This document shows, piece by piece, positions 47,889 to 57,281 of a stretch of DNA of 64,000 nt. The stretch covers positions 248,001 to 312,000 of the forward strand of contig NZ_CP061312.1 of the NCBI RefSeq assembly GCF_018688155.1. The letters are read 5' to 3'. Position 1 is the stretch's first letter, and the number at the start of each line of letters is the position of its first letter. Source of the DNA: Polynucleobacter sp. AP-Sving-400A-A2 (lineage in GTDB: Bacteria; Pseudomonadota; Gammaproteobacteria; Burkholderiales; Burkholderiaceae). A program made the position numbers and the translations under genes. The notes under the pieces are model-generated. The model ran no database searches and was not told the DNA's origin. It saw only the letters and a list, made by a program, of their open reading frames with translations.

Positions 47889-48383
47889 ATGATTAGACAT
47901 ATAGTTAATATTTTCTTATGGTTTCTTCCGCCAACAAGATTATTTCTGTTGCGAAATTTTCTCCTAAAGATTGCCGGTATTAGATTGGGTCGAAACGTTA
48001 GATTTTGTGGGCGCTCCTGGATTTACGGCCGAGGGGATTTACTTATTAGTCACGACACTTGGATTAGTCCAGGTGCAATTATTTTCACTCATGAGAGTGT
48101 AGCTATCAATATTGGCTCTCAGTGCGATATTGGGCCGGGCGTAGAGTTCATCACCGGCAGTCATGATATTGGCACCTCGCTTAGACGTGCCGGAAATGGG
48201 TTTGCAAAAGCAATCACTGTGGAAGATGGGGTTTGGATCGGAGCTAAGAGCATTATCTTAGGTGGAGTCACTATTGGATCTGGATCAATCATTGCGGCTG
48301 GTTCTTTGGTTAGATCTGATGTGCCACCCAATTCATTGGTTGCTGGAGTTCCAGCAGTAGTTAAGCGATCTCTGCCTCTATGA
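47889..48383 (+). CDS. WcaF/WbbJ-type hexapeptide acetyltransferase
   Basis: The 164-residue protein has an amphipathic N-terminal helix (FLWFLPPTRLFLLRNFLLKIAG) and a left-handed beta-helix with TGSHDIGTS, EDGVWIGAKSIILGG and the terminal GVPAVVKR. These features are typical of serine/sugar O-acetyltransferases acting in exopolysaccharide synthesis. It overlaps the next gene by 4 bp. Confidence 0.87.
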   Translation: MIRHIVNIFLWFLPPTRLFLLRNFLLKIAGIRLGRNVRFCGRSWIYGRGDLLISHDTWISPGAIIFTHESVAINIGSQCDIGPGVEFITGSHDIGTSLRRAGNGFAKAITVEDGVWIGAKSIILGGVTIGSGSIIAAGSLVRSDVPPNSLVAGVPAVVKRSLPL

Positions 48384-49552
48384 CAAAGAGGGTGGTTTTC
48401 ATGTGCAATGCTTTGGATGACTTGACTCGTTCAGAGCGGGGAATATCAACTGATAGCCCAGCTGCCACAAGAAAAATAATCTTAATGTGCAAAGCTTTAC
48501 GTCTTGCCGGCGTGAGGCCAATCATTTTGAGCATGGGTCGAGGGGGATCAATGTCGGAGTGGAAAAGTTTTTCAAGTGTAGTGCGAAGAGTTGATGGCTT
48601 GCCATTGCTATACATTCCGTTTACATCAATTCCAATTCTATCCCAGCTGTTGTCGGCCTTTGCATTGATGTATGTTGTCTGTAAGCTGCGTCTTAGAAGG
48701 ATTAAGCACCTCATTTTTTATAATCGTATGGAGGCATTTCTTCCATCGCTGTTGGCGAGCTCAGTATTAAGGTTTAAAAATATCCTTGACCTTGAGGATG
48801 GCGAAGTCCGTAGGAGTAGGCGTCTCCTAAGTTGTGGTTTTGCAAGGATGATCACCTGCACATTTGATGTCTTATGCGATCGCGCTTTACTTGCCTGTTC
48901 TGCACTTAAACAGGCCACCTCAATACGCCCCATACTTTGTTACTACGGTGCTATATTTAAATTTCACCAAAAAATTAAGTTTGATCCTAAAGTTATAACG
49001 GTACTGATGAGTGGGACTTTAAGCAAGGAGACAGGTTCCAATTTATTAATCGATACTATTCGAATGATTGCCTCTAGCGAGACGCCGCGGCTGAAAAATA
49101 TTCGGTTTGAAATCACCGGTAAAGGCGAGTCGCTTGATGAATTTGTGAAATTAGCAAGAACTACAGTCGTTCCTGAAATAGTGGTTCATGGGCGTCTTAC
49201 TGACTTAGATTACGCTGAAGTCCTGAATAGGGCTGATGTTGGTTTATCTCTTAAGTTGAATGAGGGCCCTTACGCAAATACTACCTTCCCCTCAAAAGTG
49301 ATTGAGTATGCAGCTGCAGGATTATTAATTGTGACTACGGATATTAGCGATGTTCGCACTATTTTTGGGGATGGTGCGCTGTATTTAAATCAAGACAATC
49401 CTCTAGAGCTTATCCGGCATCTTGAGTTTATTGCGGCTAACCCAAATGAAGTATTCATGATTGCAAAGACTGGCCAACAAGCCGTTCAAGAAATTTGCTC
49501 GCCAAAATTGGTTGGCAATATATTGCAGAAGTTTATCTTTGGAGGGGCTTGA
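48380..49552 (+). CDS. GT-B glycosyltransferase
   Basis: The 390-residue product starts KRVVFMCNALDDLTRSERGISTDSPAATRK and has a Rossmann-like C-terminal half with VLMSGTLSKETGSNLL, ITGKGESLDEFV and a donor-site region LSLKLNEGPYANTTFPSKVIEYAAAG, whose two Glu resemble an EX7E-type pair. The acceptor domain is divergent. It shares a TGATG overlap with the next gene. Confidence 0.82.
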   Translation: MTKRVVFMCNALDDLTRSERGISTDSPAATRKIILMCKALRLAGVRPIILSMGRGGSMSEWKSFSSVVRRVDGLPLLYIPFTSIPILSQLLSAFALMYVVCKLRLRRIKHLIFYNRMEAFLPSLLASSVLRFKNILDLEDGEVRRSRRLLSCGFARMITCTFDVLCDRALLACSALKQATSIRPILCYYGAIFKFHQKIKFDPKVITVLMSGTLSKETGSNLLIDTIRMIASSETPRLKNIRFEITGKGESLDEFVKLARTTVVPEIVVHGRLTDLDYAEVLNRADVGLSLKLNEGPYANTTFPSKVIEYAAAGLLIVTTDISDVRTIFGDGALYLNQDNPLELIRHLEFIAANPNEVFMIAKTGQQAVQEICSPKLVGNILQKFIFGGA

Positions 49553-50712
49553 TGACTAAGGCCCCGATCGTAACCTGGCAAGTAGTTTTAACGGATCATC
49601 AAGCGTTTACTTATGAGGCTCTTGCAGATTCAGCTGGAGTCAAGGTGTTATCCCATGTCGTAGTGCTGGAGGATGAGGCCAGAAAAAAGCAAGGCTGGCT
49701 TGATCTTCAGGTTAAATCACTTTCTAGATTTTTAATTCCCCGCAATAATTTCTTTAAATATTGTTTTGGCGTTATTCGGGATCATCAAAACTCTATTCAC
49801 ATATTTGCTGCGCCATTCTCAGACTGGAGATTTATTCCATGCATGCTCTATGCAGCCTGGTTAAATGTTGAGTACTTCATTATCTCTGAGCCATATTCTC
49901 CGGAATCGGAGGGATATTTAAGTGACACCTCTTTAGTAATGGGACAAATTAAGGCGCTCCTTCGTCCTAAACTGTATAGGTTGTATGGACTACTTTTGAG
50001 AAGATCTGTTACGGGGATATTTGCAATATCTCGCCTCGCCCTTTTTCAGTTTCAAGTACTTGGCTTTCCAGCGTCCAAGTTATTTCCATTTGGATATTTT
50101 GTTCCAGGCCAATTTGGATCTAAGGATGAAGAGAGATTTAGATTGCATCGACAGCCCCACTCTAGTATTAATGCTATTTTTGTTGGAAGTTTAATTAGGA
50201 GAAAGGGCGTTGATTTACTCATCGATGTAAGTAAAGCCCTATTGGCCCGGGGCTCCAGAATTTCTATTGATGTTTATGGTCCAGAGAGTAAGGATATGCC
50301 CCTCTTGAATTTCCCAAACCTGAGCTATAAAGGAGCAATACCCTTTGGAATGGCTCAGAAAGAGATGGCTCAATATGACTTGGTGATTGTTCCAAGTCGT
50401 CATGATGGCTGGGGTGTTGCAGTTAATGAGGCTATTCTTGCTGGCACCCCTGTTGTTTGTAGCGACCAGGTTGGGGCTGGTACTCTGGTTAATAAGTTTG
50501 CCTGCGGCCTTGAATTTAAGTCAGGAGATCATCACGCTCTTCTTGAGATCTTGAGGAAGATCGAAGATGATCCTGAGCTATTAAATTCCTTAAGCGAACG
50601 AGCTATTAGTAACCGAGAGCGTATTGAGCCAAAGATTGCTGCTAAATACATGCTTTCAGTATTTGAATCTTCACCATCAAGAAGGGCGATGATTGATTCG
50701 CCTTGGTACTGA
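49552..50712 (+). CDS. GT-B glycosyltransferase (family 4)
   Basis: The ATG at 49552 overlaps the previous stop and has GGAGG 7 bp upstream, giving 386 residues beginning MTKAPIVTWQ. An upstream in-frame start would lie within the previous gene. The C-terminal half has NAIFVGSLIRRKGVDLLIDV and the EX7E region VPSRHDGWGVAVNEAILAG. It is followed by another glycosyltransferase 1 bp on. Confidence 0.85.
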   Translation: MTKAPIVTWQVVLTDHQAFTYEALADSAGVKVLSHVVVLEDEARKKQGWLDLQVKSLSRFLIPRNNFFKYCFGVIRDHQNSIHIFAAPFSDWRFIPCMLYAAWLNVEYFIISEPYSPESEGYLSDTSLVMGQIKALLRPKLYRLYGLLLRRSVTGIFAISRLALFQFQVLGFPASKLFPFGYFVPGQFGSKDEERFRLHRQPHSSINAIFVGSLIRRKGVDLLIDVSKALLARGSRISIDVYGPESKDMPLLNFPNLSYKGAIPFGMAQKEMAQYDLVIVPSRHDGWGVAVNEAILAGTPVVCSDQVGAGTLVNKFACGLEFKSGDHHALLEILRKIEDDPELLNSLSERAISNRERIEPKIAAKYMLSVFESSPSRRAMIDSPWY

Positions 50713-50713
50713 A

Positions 50714-51823
50714 ATGCACTCCACAACTTCACCCAAACGATCCATCAGGATCCACCTTACGAATGTAACTGGAACGGGAGCAAGTCAACTCTTAGAATCC
50801 CTGCTTCCCGCCTTAGTTGATTCTGAGCAAGCGCATGTTACGCAAATTTATCTACCAGATACGGGGATTTTGTCTGGATTTTCATTGGTATCTGAGAGTG
50901 TCATCATTAAACAATACCGACGATTTCTTCCAAAGGCTATTTCAAGATTTTTAGAGTGCACATTATTTGCCTATAAATTTAACGACTCAACCCCTATATT
51001 GGTTCTGGGCGATCTCCCCTTGAGAGTTCAGTGTAGACAAACCCTATTTGTGCAAACCCCGCATTTAATTTCCTCCAAAATTTTTGCGTGGCATCCGAAG
51101 GAGTGGAAGTATTTAATAACAAGATTCATTTTCCGTCTGAATATGAATAGGGTAAGCACCTTCATTGTCCAAACAGACATAATGAAGACCTCTTTAATTG
51201 CTTCTTATCCATCAATAAAGGACAGGGTTAGAATTATTTCCCATCCGCCACCTCGATGGCTTTTAGACTGCAAAATACCAGAGCGGCATCGTAAGGCTGA
51301 GATTCGCAATTTGAGACTCATTTATCCTGCTGCAGAATATCCTCACAAGAATCATTCCCTGTTGAGTCAAATTGATGTTGCTGAATCTAGGTTATGGCCT
51401 GTTGAGGAGCTACATCTCACGATTAGGGAGATTGTGAATCCAGCACCCAGTATTGGCTGGGTCCAATGCGTTGGCCATCTTTCACCTGCTGAAATGATTC
51501 ATGCATATGGAAGTGTTGATGGAATCCTATTCCTCTCAAAAAAAGAGAGCTTGGGTTTTCCTCTGGTAGAAGCCATGTTCTTTGGCTTGCCAGTCATCTG
51601 CCCTGATTTGCCATACGCTAGAACGCTATGTGGTGATCAGGGAATTTACTTCGACCCCGTTAGTGTTGAGTCTTTACGAGCCGCTTTGATGGAATTAAAG
51701 GGGTTGTTATCTGATAATTGGAGGCCAGATTGGAGTGGGCAGCTTAGAGGCATTCCAAAAGATTGGGACGGTGTTGCATCCAAAATTTTAGATTTAGCCA
51801 TTAATCCACTGGCCGTTGATTGA
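50714..51823 (+). CDS. GT-B glycosyltransferase
   Basis: The ATG at 50714 gives 369 residues. The same frame is open from a TTG at 50693 inside the previous gene. The C-terminal domain has LIYPAAEYPHKNHSLL, and FLSKKESLGFPLVEAMFFG, which carries the two Glu of the donor site. The N-terminal half is weakly conserved. It probably adds one residue to the glycan. The start of the next gene overlaps or abuts its stop. Confidence 0.8.
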   Translation: MHSTTSPKRSIRIHLTNVTGTGASQLLESLLPALVDSEQAHVTQIYLPDTGILSGFSLVSESVIIKQYRRFLPKAISRFLECTLFAYKFNDSTPILVLGDLPLRVQCRQTLFVQTPHLISSKIFAWHPKEWKYLITRFIFRLNMNRVSTFIVQTDIMKTSLIASYPSIKDRVRIISHPPPRWLLDCKIPERHRKAEIRNLRLIYPAAEYPHKNHSLLSQIDVAESRLWPVEELHLTIREIVNPAPSIGWVQCVGHLSPAEMIHAYGSVDGILFLSKKESLGFPLVEAMFFGLPVICPDLPYARTLCGDQGIYFDPVSVESLRAALMELKGLLSDNWRPDWSGQLRGIPKDWDGVASKILDLAINPLAVD

Positions 51824-51825
51824 AA

Positions 51826-52587
51826 ATGTCGAATATTAAAATATCAATAATTACTGTAGTACGAAATCGCATAAAGGTGATCGGCCAAGCCATCTCAAGT
51901 GTTCAAAGTCAAGATTGCCAGAATATAGAGCATGTAATTATTGACGGCGCATCTACCGATGGAACTCTGGAGCTTATTCAGAAATTGGTTGGAGAAAAAA
52001 CAGTTCTTATTAGTGAGCCGGATGGCGGTATATACGATGCTCTTAATAAAGGGATTGTAAATTCAACTGGCGATGTTATTGGTGTACTCCATTCTGACGA
52101 TTATTTTTCGGATGGGTTGGTGATTTCCCAAGTGGCAAAGCTATTTGAAGATCCATCAATAGATATTGTTTACGGTGACTTGGATTATGTTTCCAGCATC
52201 GATTCGGATAAGATTATCCGCCACTGGTTAGCGGGAGAGTTTTCACAGAAAAAGCTTTCATGGGGCTGGATGCCGCCTCATCCAACGGTATTTATTCGAC
52301 GTTCCATTATTGAGGCATATGGGGCTTACGATACTGGCTATCGAATTTCTGGTGATTATGACTCCTTACTCCGTTACTTTGGGCGCGGTAAAGCTAGGGC
52401 GATATACCTAAAGCGCGTTTTAGTAAAAATGCGTGTTGGTGGTGAAAGCAATAGATCCCTCAGGCAAATTATGAGAAAAATGGTTGAAGACTATCGTGCG
52501 TTGCGTCAAAACAGGGTTGGTGGTTTTGGTGCCTTGATTTGGAAAAATATTAGCAAGGTTGGTCAAATTCTCAAATCTGCTAAATGA
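51826..52587 (+). CDS. Family 2 glycosyltransferase (WcaA-like)
   Basis: The GT-A domain starts ISIITVVRNRIKVIGQAISS, with DGASTDGT and HSDDYF as the metal-binding region, and GWMPPHPTVFIRR near the middle. Length is 253 residues from the ATG at 51826, or 255 from a TTG at 51820 that overlaps the upstream stop. The DGGIYDALNKG segment is typical of the colanic-acid WcaA group. Confidence 0.87.
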   Translation: MSNIKISIITVVRNRIKVIGQAISSVQSQDCQNIEHVIIDGASTDGTLELIQKLVGEKTVLISEPDGGIYDALNKGIVNSTGDVIGVLHSDDYFSDGLVISQVAKLFEDPSIDIVYGDLDYVSSIDSDKIIRHWLAGEFSQKKLSWGWMPPHPTVFIRRSIIEAYGAYDTGYRISGDYDSLLRYFGRGKARAIYLKRVLVKMRVGGESNRSLRQIMRKMVEDYRALRQNRVGGFGALIWKNISKVGQILKSAK

Positions 52588-52836
52588 TTTATTTGTAAGC
52601 AGCAGAGTAATGAGGTCGTGTCCCAGAGTGCTAGACTGCATTAGCGCTTCTATCCTCTAAATTAGGGGGGCTCCTGAGAATTTGTGCGGATAAAGACTAA
52701 ATTTATACTCCAATCCTTATAATTGGCATATATGGATAGGATCAAATCTCTGTAGAGTAGATTTTGTTGCCAATAAATTGGTCAATGTTGGGTAAAATCA
52801 TCGTAAATAACCGATCTAATTAAGAAAAATTCTCAT
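52588..52836. other. 249-bp gap between two glycosyltransferase genes
   Basis: No ORF longer than about 20 codons and no strong hairpin is visible. Being the first gap since 47.9 kb it may hold a promoter for the export genes beyond it, but no canonical -35/-10 pair was identified by eye. Confidence 0.3.
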
Positions 52837-53775
52837 TTGGGCCCTCTTTCTGATGCCTCTTTGATGGCAATACTGCTGTGTACATATAACGGGGCACGGT
52901 TTTTGGCTGAGCAGCTTGATTCTTTGGAAAGTCAGACCCACCGAAATTGGGTCGTTATCGCCAGTGATGATGGCTCTACCGACCAAACCCTAGAAATATT
53001 GCAGCAATATCAAGCCAAATGGCCTGTCGGGAAATTGACGATTCGTAGTGGTCCGCAAAAGGGGTTTTGCCAGAATTTTTTATCCCTTGCCTGTGATCCT
53101 GAAATTAAGACTGACTACTACGCATTTTGTGACCAAGACGACGTGTGGTTGCCCGAAAAGCTAGAAGTTGCGCTTGAAAATATTGTTAGCAATCAATCTG
53201 ATGATGTAGCTTACCTCTATTGTGGCCGCACTAATTACGTTACCGAGAATCTAGAACCGTGCGGCATGTCGCCACTGTTTGTATTTCCGCCAAGCTTTAG
53301 AAACGCTTTAGTGCAAAGTATTGCTGGTGGTAATACGATGGTCTTTAATATTGCTACAAAAAATTTAATTGAAAAAGTGGGAGTGGTTGATGTGCCATCA
53401 CATGATTGGTGGGTATATCAGTTAATTAGCGCCTCCAATGGAATTATTTATTATGATCCCGCTCCTCAATTGCTATATCGCCAGCACAAAAATACTTTAG
53501 TTGGCGGAAATACTTCTATCGCCTCAAGGCTACAGAGAACTTGGTTGGTATTGACGGGAAGGTTTAAGGAGTGGAATCAAAAAAATGTATCTGCACTAAT
53601 TACCTGCGAGTCAATTATTGCACCCCAAAATTTAGATGTGCTTTACTTCTTTAAAAAAATGAGAGAAGCAAAACTCAAAGACCGCTTTAGGCTCATAGAA
53701 GTTTGTGGTCTCTACCGCCAAACAAAAAAAGACACACTCAACCTTTACTTAGCAACTTTGATCAATAAAATTTAA
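52837..53775 (+). CDS. Family 2 glycosyltransferase (rhamnosyltransferase-like)
   Basis: The domain starts MAILLCTYNGARFLAEQLDSL, with SDDGSTDQT and FCDQDDVWLPEK as the metal site. It matches the group that includes many rhamnosyltransferases. The start is uncertain: a TTG at 52837 gives 312 residues and an ATG at 52864 gives 303. Neither has a good ribosome-binding site. It ends 2 bp before the Wzm-type permease. Confidence 0.87.
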   Translation: MGPLSDASLMAILLCTYNGARFLAEQLDSLESQTHRNWVVIASDDGSTDQTLEILQQYQAKWPVGKLTIRSGPQKGFCQNFLSLACDPEIKTDYYAFCDQDDVWLPEKLEVALENIVSNQSDDVAYLYCGRTNYVTENLEPCGMSPLFVFPPSFRNALVQSIAGGNTMVFNIATKNLIEKVGVVDVPSHDWWVYQLISASNGIIYYDPAPQLLYRQHKNTLVGGNTSIASRLQRTWLVLTGRFKEWNQKNVSALITCESIIAPQNLDVLYFFKKMREAKLKDRFRLIEVCGLYRQTKKDTLNLYLATLINKI

Positions 53776-53777
53776 TA

Positions 53778-54560
53778 ATGCAAATTAATAAAGAGATGGC
53801 AGAATTAATTAAATATTGGCCTGTAATGTGGCAGCTGGTTTCACAGCAGCTAATCCTCAAGTATCGAAGGACTGTTTTTGGGTATTTATGGACATTAATT
53901 AACCCCCTCATCACTATGTCCATTACCGCCTTTGTATTTTCCTCTTTATTTCAAATGGAGTTGAAATCTTATGTTGTCTATCTCTTTTCTGGATTGATAG
54001 TCTGGAACTGTTTTAGTGGGATAGTGACTCAAACCAGCGGAGCATTTATTGCAAATGAAGCATTAATTAAGAAAATATATTTACCCAAAATAATTTTCCC
54101 TTTAGGCCAATCTTTTGGGGTGCTTATTGACTGCTTCTTTAATTTTTTGGCCATGTATCTTATTGTTTTATTTATGAATCCTGTTGCAACAAGCGCTATT
54201 CTTTTTATTCCGATTGCGTATTTAATACTATTTATTTTCTCTTTTGGAATTGCTTTGTCTATGAGTATTGCAACAATATTTTTCAGAGATTTGCAATACA
54301 TTCTCTCAATTTTGATGCAGGGCTGGTTCTTTTTGACACCGGTGATGTATAAGGTTGATGGTGTCTCAGAAAAAGCTGCAATTTTAATTAATGCCAATCC
54401 AGTAACCCCTTTTATTGAATTGTTCAGGGCCCCTATTTATCTTCATGAGCTTCCTAGCGAAGCGATTATCTTTATCTGCAGTCTTTATGCATTTGTTTCT
54501 ATGATTCTTGGGGTATTCGTATTTAATCGATATAAAAATATCATTGTTTATAGACTTTAG
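53778..54560 (+). CDS. Polysaccharide ABC transporter permease, Wzm type
   Basis: The 260-residue integral membrane protein has six TM segments and the ABC-2 family start KYRRTVFGYLWTLINPLITM, with LYGLIV-like first helices and MYKVDGVSEKAAILINANPVTPFIELFR near the end. With the ATPase that follows it should export a finished polysaccharide to the periplasm. Confidence 0.93.
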   Translation: MQINKEMAELIKYWPVMWQLVSQQLILKYRRTVFGYLWTLINPLITMSITAFVFSSLFQMELKSYVVYLFSGLIVWNCFSGIVTQTSGAFIANEALIKKIYLPKIIFPLGQSFGVLIDCFFNFLAMYLIVLFMNPVATSAILFIPIAYLILFIFSFGIALSMSIATIFFRDLQYILSILMQGWFFLTPVMYKVDGVSEKAAILINANPVTPFIELFRAPIYLHELPSEAIIFICSLYAFVSMILGVFVFNRYKNIIVYRL

Positions 54561-54562
54561 AG

Positions 54563-55303
54563 ATGTCACATATCAGAATTAACGACCTTTCGATCCAGTT
54601 CAAAATTTATCACAATCGAACCCCTTCCTTGAAGGAGTCTTTTGCAAACATCTTTAATCGAAAAATGATGATTGGCGCTGAGGATTTTTTTGCCCTTAAG
54701 AATGTATCGCTGGAGATTAATTCGGGTGAAAGAGTTGGCATTATTGGAGCGAACGGAGCTGGAAAAAGTACTTTGTTAAAAGCCCTTTGTCGTATATATG
54801 AGCCATCTAGTGGGTGGATTGCCGTCCATGGAAATATTGCTCCATTATTGGAGGTTGGTGCTGGATTTCATCCTGAATTTACAGGTAGGGAAAATCTATT
54901 CTTTAATGGCTCAATACTGGGGTTTTCTAAGTCGGATTTAAAAAATTACGAAGAGCAAATTATTAAATTTGCAGAGATTGAGCAATTCATTGATACGCCA
55001 GTGAAATATTATTCGACAGGCATATATTTGAGGTTAGCATTTTCGATCGCCACTGCTGTTCAGCCCGACATTTTGGTTCTTGATGAATTATTTGCTGGTG
55101 GTGATGCGAGCTTTATTAAAAAAGCAACTGAGAGAATGAATCAAATGATAAATAAATCAAATATTATGGTGATGGTTTCGCATGATCCAAGTTTGTTGAT
55201 GCAGTTTTGTGATCGAGTAATTTGTATTGAGCATGGCGTAGTTGTCGATGATGGCGCATCAAAAGTTGTTATCGATCAGTATCTCAAAAGATCATTGGGT
55301 TGA
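54563..55303 (+). CDS. Polysaccharide ABC transporter ATPase, Wzt type (no C-terminal extension)
   Basis: The 246-residue ATPase has Walker A GANGAGKST (near residues 62-70), the signature region YYSTGIYLRLAFSIA and Walker B ILVLDELFAGGD. It ends just after the ATPase domain, so it lacks the carbohydrate-binding domain seen in the O8/O9a-type Wzt. Such short forms are used in KpsT-like capsule export and in some O-antigen systems. It follows the permease by 2 bp. Confidence 0.92.
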   Translation: MSHIRINDLSIQFKIYHNRTPSLKESFANIFNRKMMIGAEDFFALKNVSLEINSGERVGIIGANGAGKSTLLKALCRIYEPSSGWIAVHGNIAPLLEVGAGFHPEFTGRENLFFNGSILGFSKSDLKNYEEQIIKFAEIEQFIDTPVKYYSTGIYLRLAFSIATAVQPDILVLDELFAGGDASFIKKATERMNQMINKSNIMVMVSHDPSLLMQFCDRVICIEHGVVVDDGASKVVIDQYLKRSLG

Positions 55304-55305
55304 TT

Positions 55306-56091
55306 ATGATTAATATAATAAACGTAGAGGCCTCCCTCAAAAATTTTAAAGGGGCTATCCCTTTTGATCACTGCATAGTTGATAATTTTTTTACAGAATA
55401 TTTTGCAAGAAAAATATCAGATGAGTATCTTGATTATGACTCTGATAAATGGTTTTGCTACCAGAATCCAATTGAGGATAAAAAAGCATTAAATGACTGG
55501 AACGCTTTTCCACCAACTACATATAAAAGTTTTTTTAGACTACAGTCAGATGAATTTGTGCAGTTATTGTCAGCCGCCGTTGGAGAGAGGCTTTATGTTG
55601 ATCATGGGCTTCATGGTGGTGGATGGCACATCCATAGCACCGGCGGAATTTTAAACCCTCATTTGGATTACTCCATTCACCCCAAAGTGGGTCTACAAAG
55701 GCGGTTAAACATCATTATTTATCTCTCAAAAGAGTTGGACCCTAAGAATCATGGCGGACATCTGGGTTTGTGGGGTCATGATCCTTCAACCAATAGGCCT
55801 AAGAGCTTGGAGAGAGAGATCGAACCCTTATTTAATCGCGCCGTTATTTTTGATACTACTCAAAATTCTTGGCATGGAATGAGTAGGCCACTGACTCAAC
55901 CAGCTGGAATTTATCGAAAAAGTTTGGCAATTTATTATCTTTGTCAGCCTGCCAGTAATGCATCACAAGTCGGCCGCGCATTATTTGCTCCCCGAGAGAA
56001 TCAAATGAACAATTCTGAGGTAGAGGAAATTATTCGTTTACGGTCTGATGTAGATACATCATCTCAAGTTTATATAGCGAAAGAAAAATAA
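55306..56091 (+). CDS. 2OG-Fe(II) oxygenase-family protein
   Basis: The product has a double-stranded beta-helix core with HLDYSIHP (iron His and Asp near residues 119-121), RRLNIIIYLS and a distal WHGMSRPL His. It has about 261 residues from the ATG at 55306 (a TTG at 55300 is also open). Family members hydroxylate peptides or sugars. Its place after Wzt suggests it modifies the exported glycan or its terminal residue. It overlaps the next gene by one base. Confidence 0.8.
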   Translation: MINIINVEASLKNFKGAIPFDHCIVDNFFTEYFARKISDEYLDYDSDKWFCYQNPIEDKKALNDWNAFPPTTYKSFFRLQSDEFVQLLSAAVGERLYVDHGLHGGGWHIHSTGGILNPHLDYSIHPKVGLQRRLNIIIYLSKELDPKNHGGHLGLWGHDPSTNRPKSLEREIEPLFNRAVIFDTTQNSWHGMSRPLTQPAGIYRKSLAIYYLCQPASNASQVGRALFAPRENQMNNSEVEEIIRLRSDVDTSSQVYIAKEK

Positions 56092-57236
56092 TGAATTTTG
56101 TAAAACAAATAATGCGTACATTATTTCGTTTGATATTTGATGCTTTTCATAAGATGGGGGACTTATTTAACCCTAAGCTCCACTCTAAAAAGATGAGAGT
56201 TTCAAATATTATTGACGGTAAAAAATTGCATAATAAAACTTCCGTTGCAATTTTTGTGATTTATCAGAATGGACCTATACCATTTTACGTAAAAAACGTA
56301 CTTAATATTTTGAATTCGCTACATGTAAACGTTGTTGTTACGGTAAATGACGATATAGGTAGTGAGCAAATTAATTGGCTAGTTGAGAACTGTCATTTAT
56401 GTATTTTGCGGAAAAATTTTGGGAGAGATTTTGGTGCATACAAGGATGCAATTGATATCCTTGATCTTAAGTCATATCAGAAGCTGCTTCTTATCAATGA
56501 TTCATTGATTTACTTTTCTAAAAATCTAAATACTCTTTTTAAGAATTTTATTGATAGTCCTAGAATGCTTGTAGCCCTCACTGAAAACTTTGATAGGTTT
56601 TGGCACGCTCAGACACATTTTTTAGGATTAGATAAAAATATATTTTTATCTAATAAATTCAAAAAGTTTTGGAGTGAATATAGACCTTTTAATTCCAGGC
56701 CACATTCTATTGTTAATGGTGAAATTAAATTCTCTAGGGATGTTTTAAGTTTTTATGCAGAAGATAGAGAAGTTTATTATGGAGTAGATAAGATTATTCA
56801 AGCTTTTTCTGTTGAGGATGCTTTTACGGAAGATGGAAGTAGAGTTCTCTTGGATCTGCTTCCAGATATGGGAGATGAAAGATCTGAATTGATTGAGTTT
56901 ATGAACGGGCGTATGCAATTTACAACAGACTCAGATCCAAAAACTATTATTGATTTGGAAAAAATTGCGATTAACCGATCTTTAGCTGCAGCTGAAAAAA
57001 TTAATTCTTCCCATTCTTTGGGGCTTCTCGCGCCTTTTGTAACCTCTACTTGCATCTTAAAACGAGATTTAGTTTTCAGGGGTACCTTTTCTTTAAATCA
57101 AATTGGTGGCGCTTTTAAAATAATGCGAGTTGATTACAGCGAGGCTCAAAATGCAATCAGAGAAATGGTGGCTAAGGGGTCTGTTTCAAAAACTAATCTC
57201 TATTTCCGGCTGAAGGCTTCTTGTGGGCTTGTATAA
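56091..57236 (+). CDS. Rhamnan synthesis protein F (RgpF)-like glycosyltransferase
   Basis: The 381-residue protein has VAIFVIYQNGPIPFYVKNVL, the diagnostic RKNFGRDFGAYKDAI, LLINDSLIYF and a long C-terminal region. RgpF-like proteins take part in rhamnose-containing polysaccharides and are found next to Wzm/Wzt genes. The catalytic activity is not established for most members. One base overlaps the upstream gene. Confidence 0.85.
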   Translation: MNFVKQIMRTLFRLIFDAFHKMGDLFNPKLHSKKMRVSNIIDGKKLHNKTSVAIFVIYQNGPIPFYVKNVLNILNSLHVNVVVTVNDDIGSEQINWLVENCHLCILRKNFGRDFGAYKDAIDILDLKSYQKLLLINDSLIYFSKNLNTLFKNFIDSPRMLVALTENFDRFWHAQTHFLGLDKNIFLSNKFKKFWSEYRPFNSRPHSIVNGEIKFSRDVLSFYAEDREVYYGVDKIIQAFSVEDAFTEDGSRVLLDLLPDMGDERSELIEFMNGRMQFTTDSDPKTIIDLEKIAINRSLAAAEKINSSHSLGLLAPFVTSTCILKRDLVFRGTFSLNQIGGAFKIMRVDYSEAQNAIREMVAKGSVSKTNLYFRLKASCGLV

Positions 57237-57281
57237 ATTATTTTTTACTTAGCAACAGCTCTAAACTTAAGGAGGGTCGGC

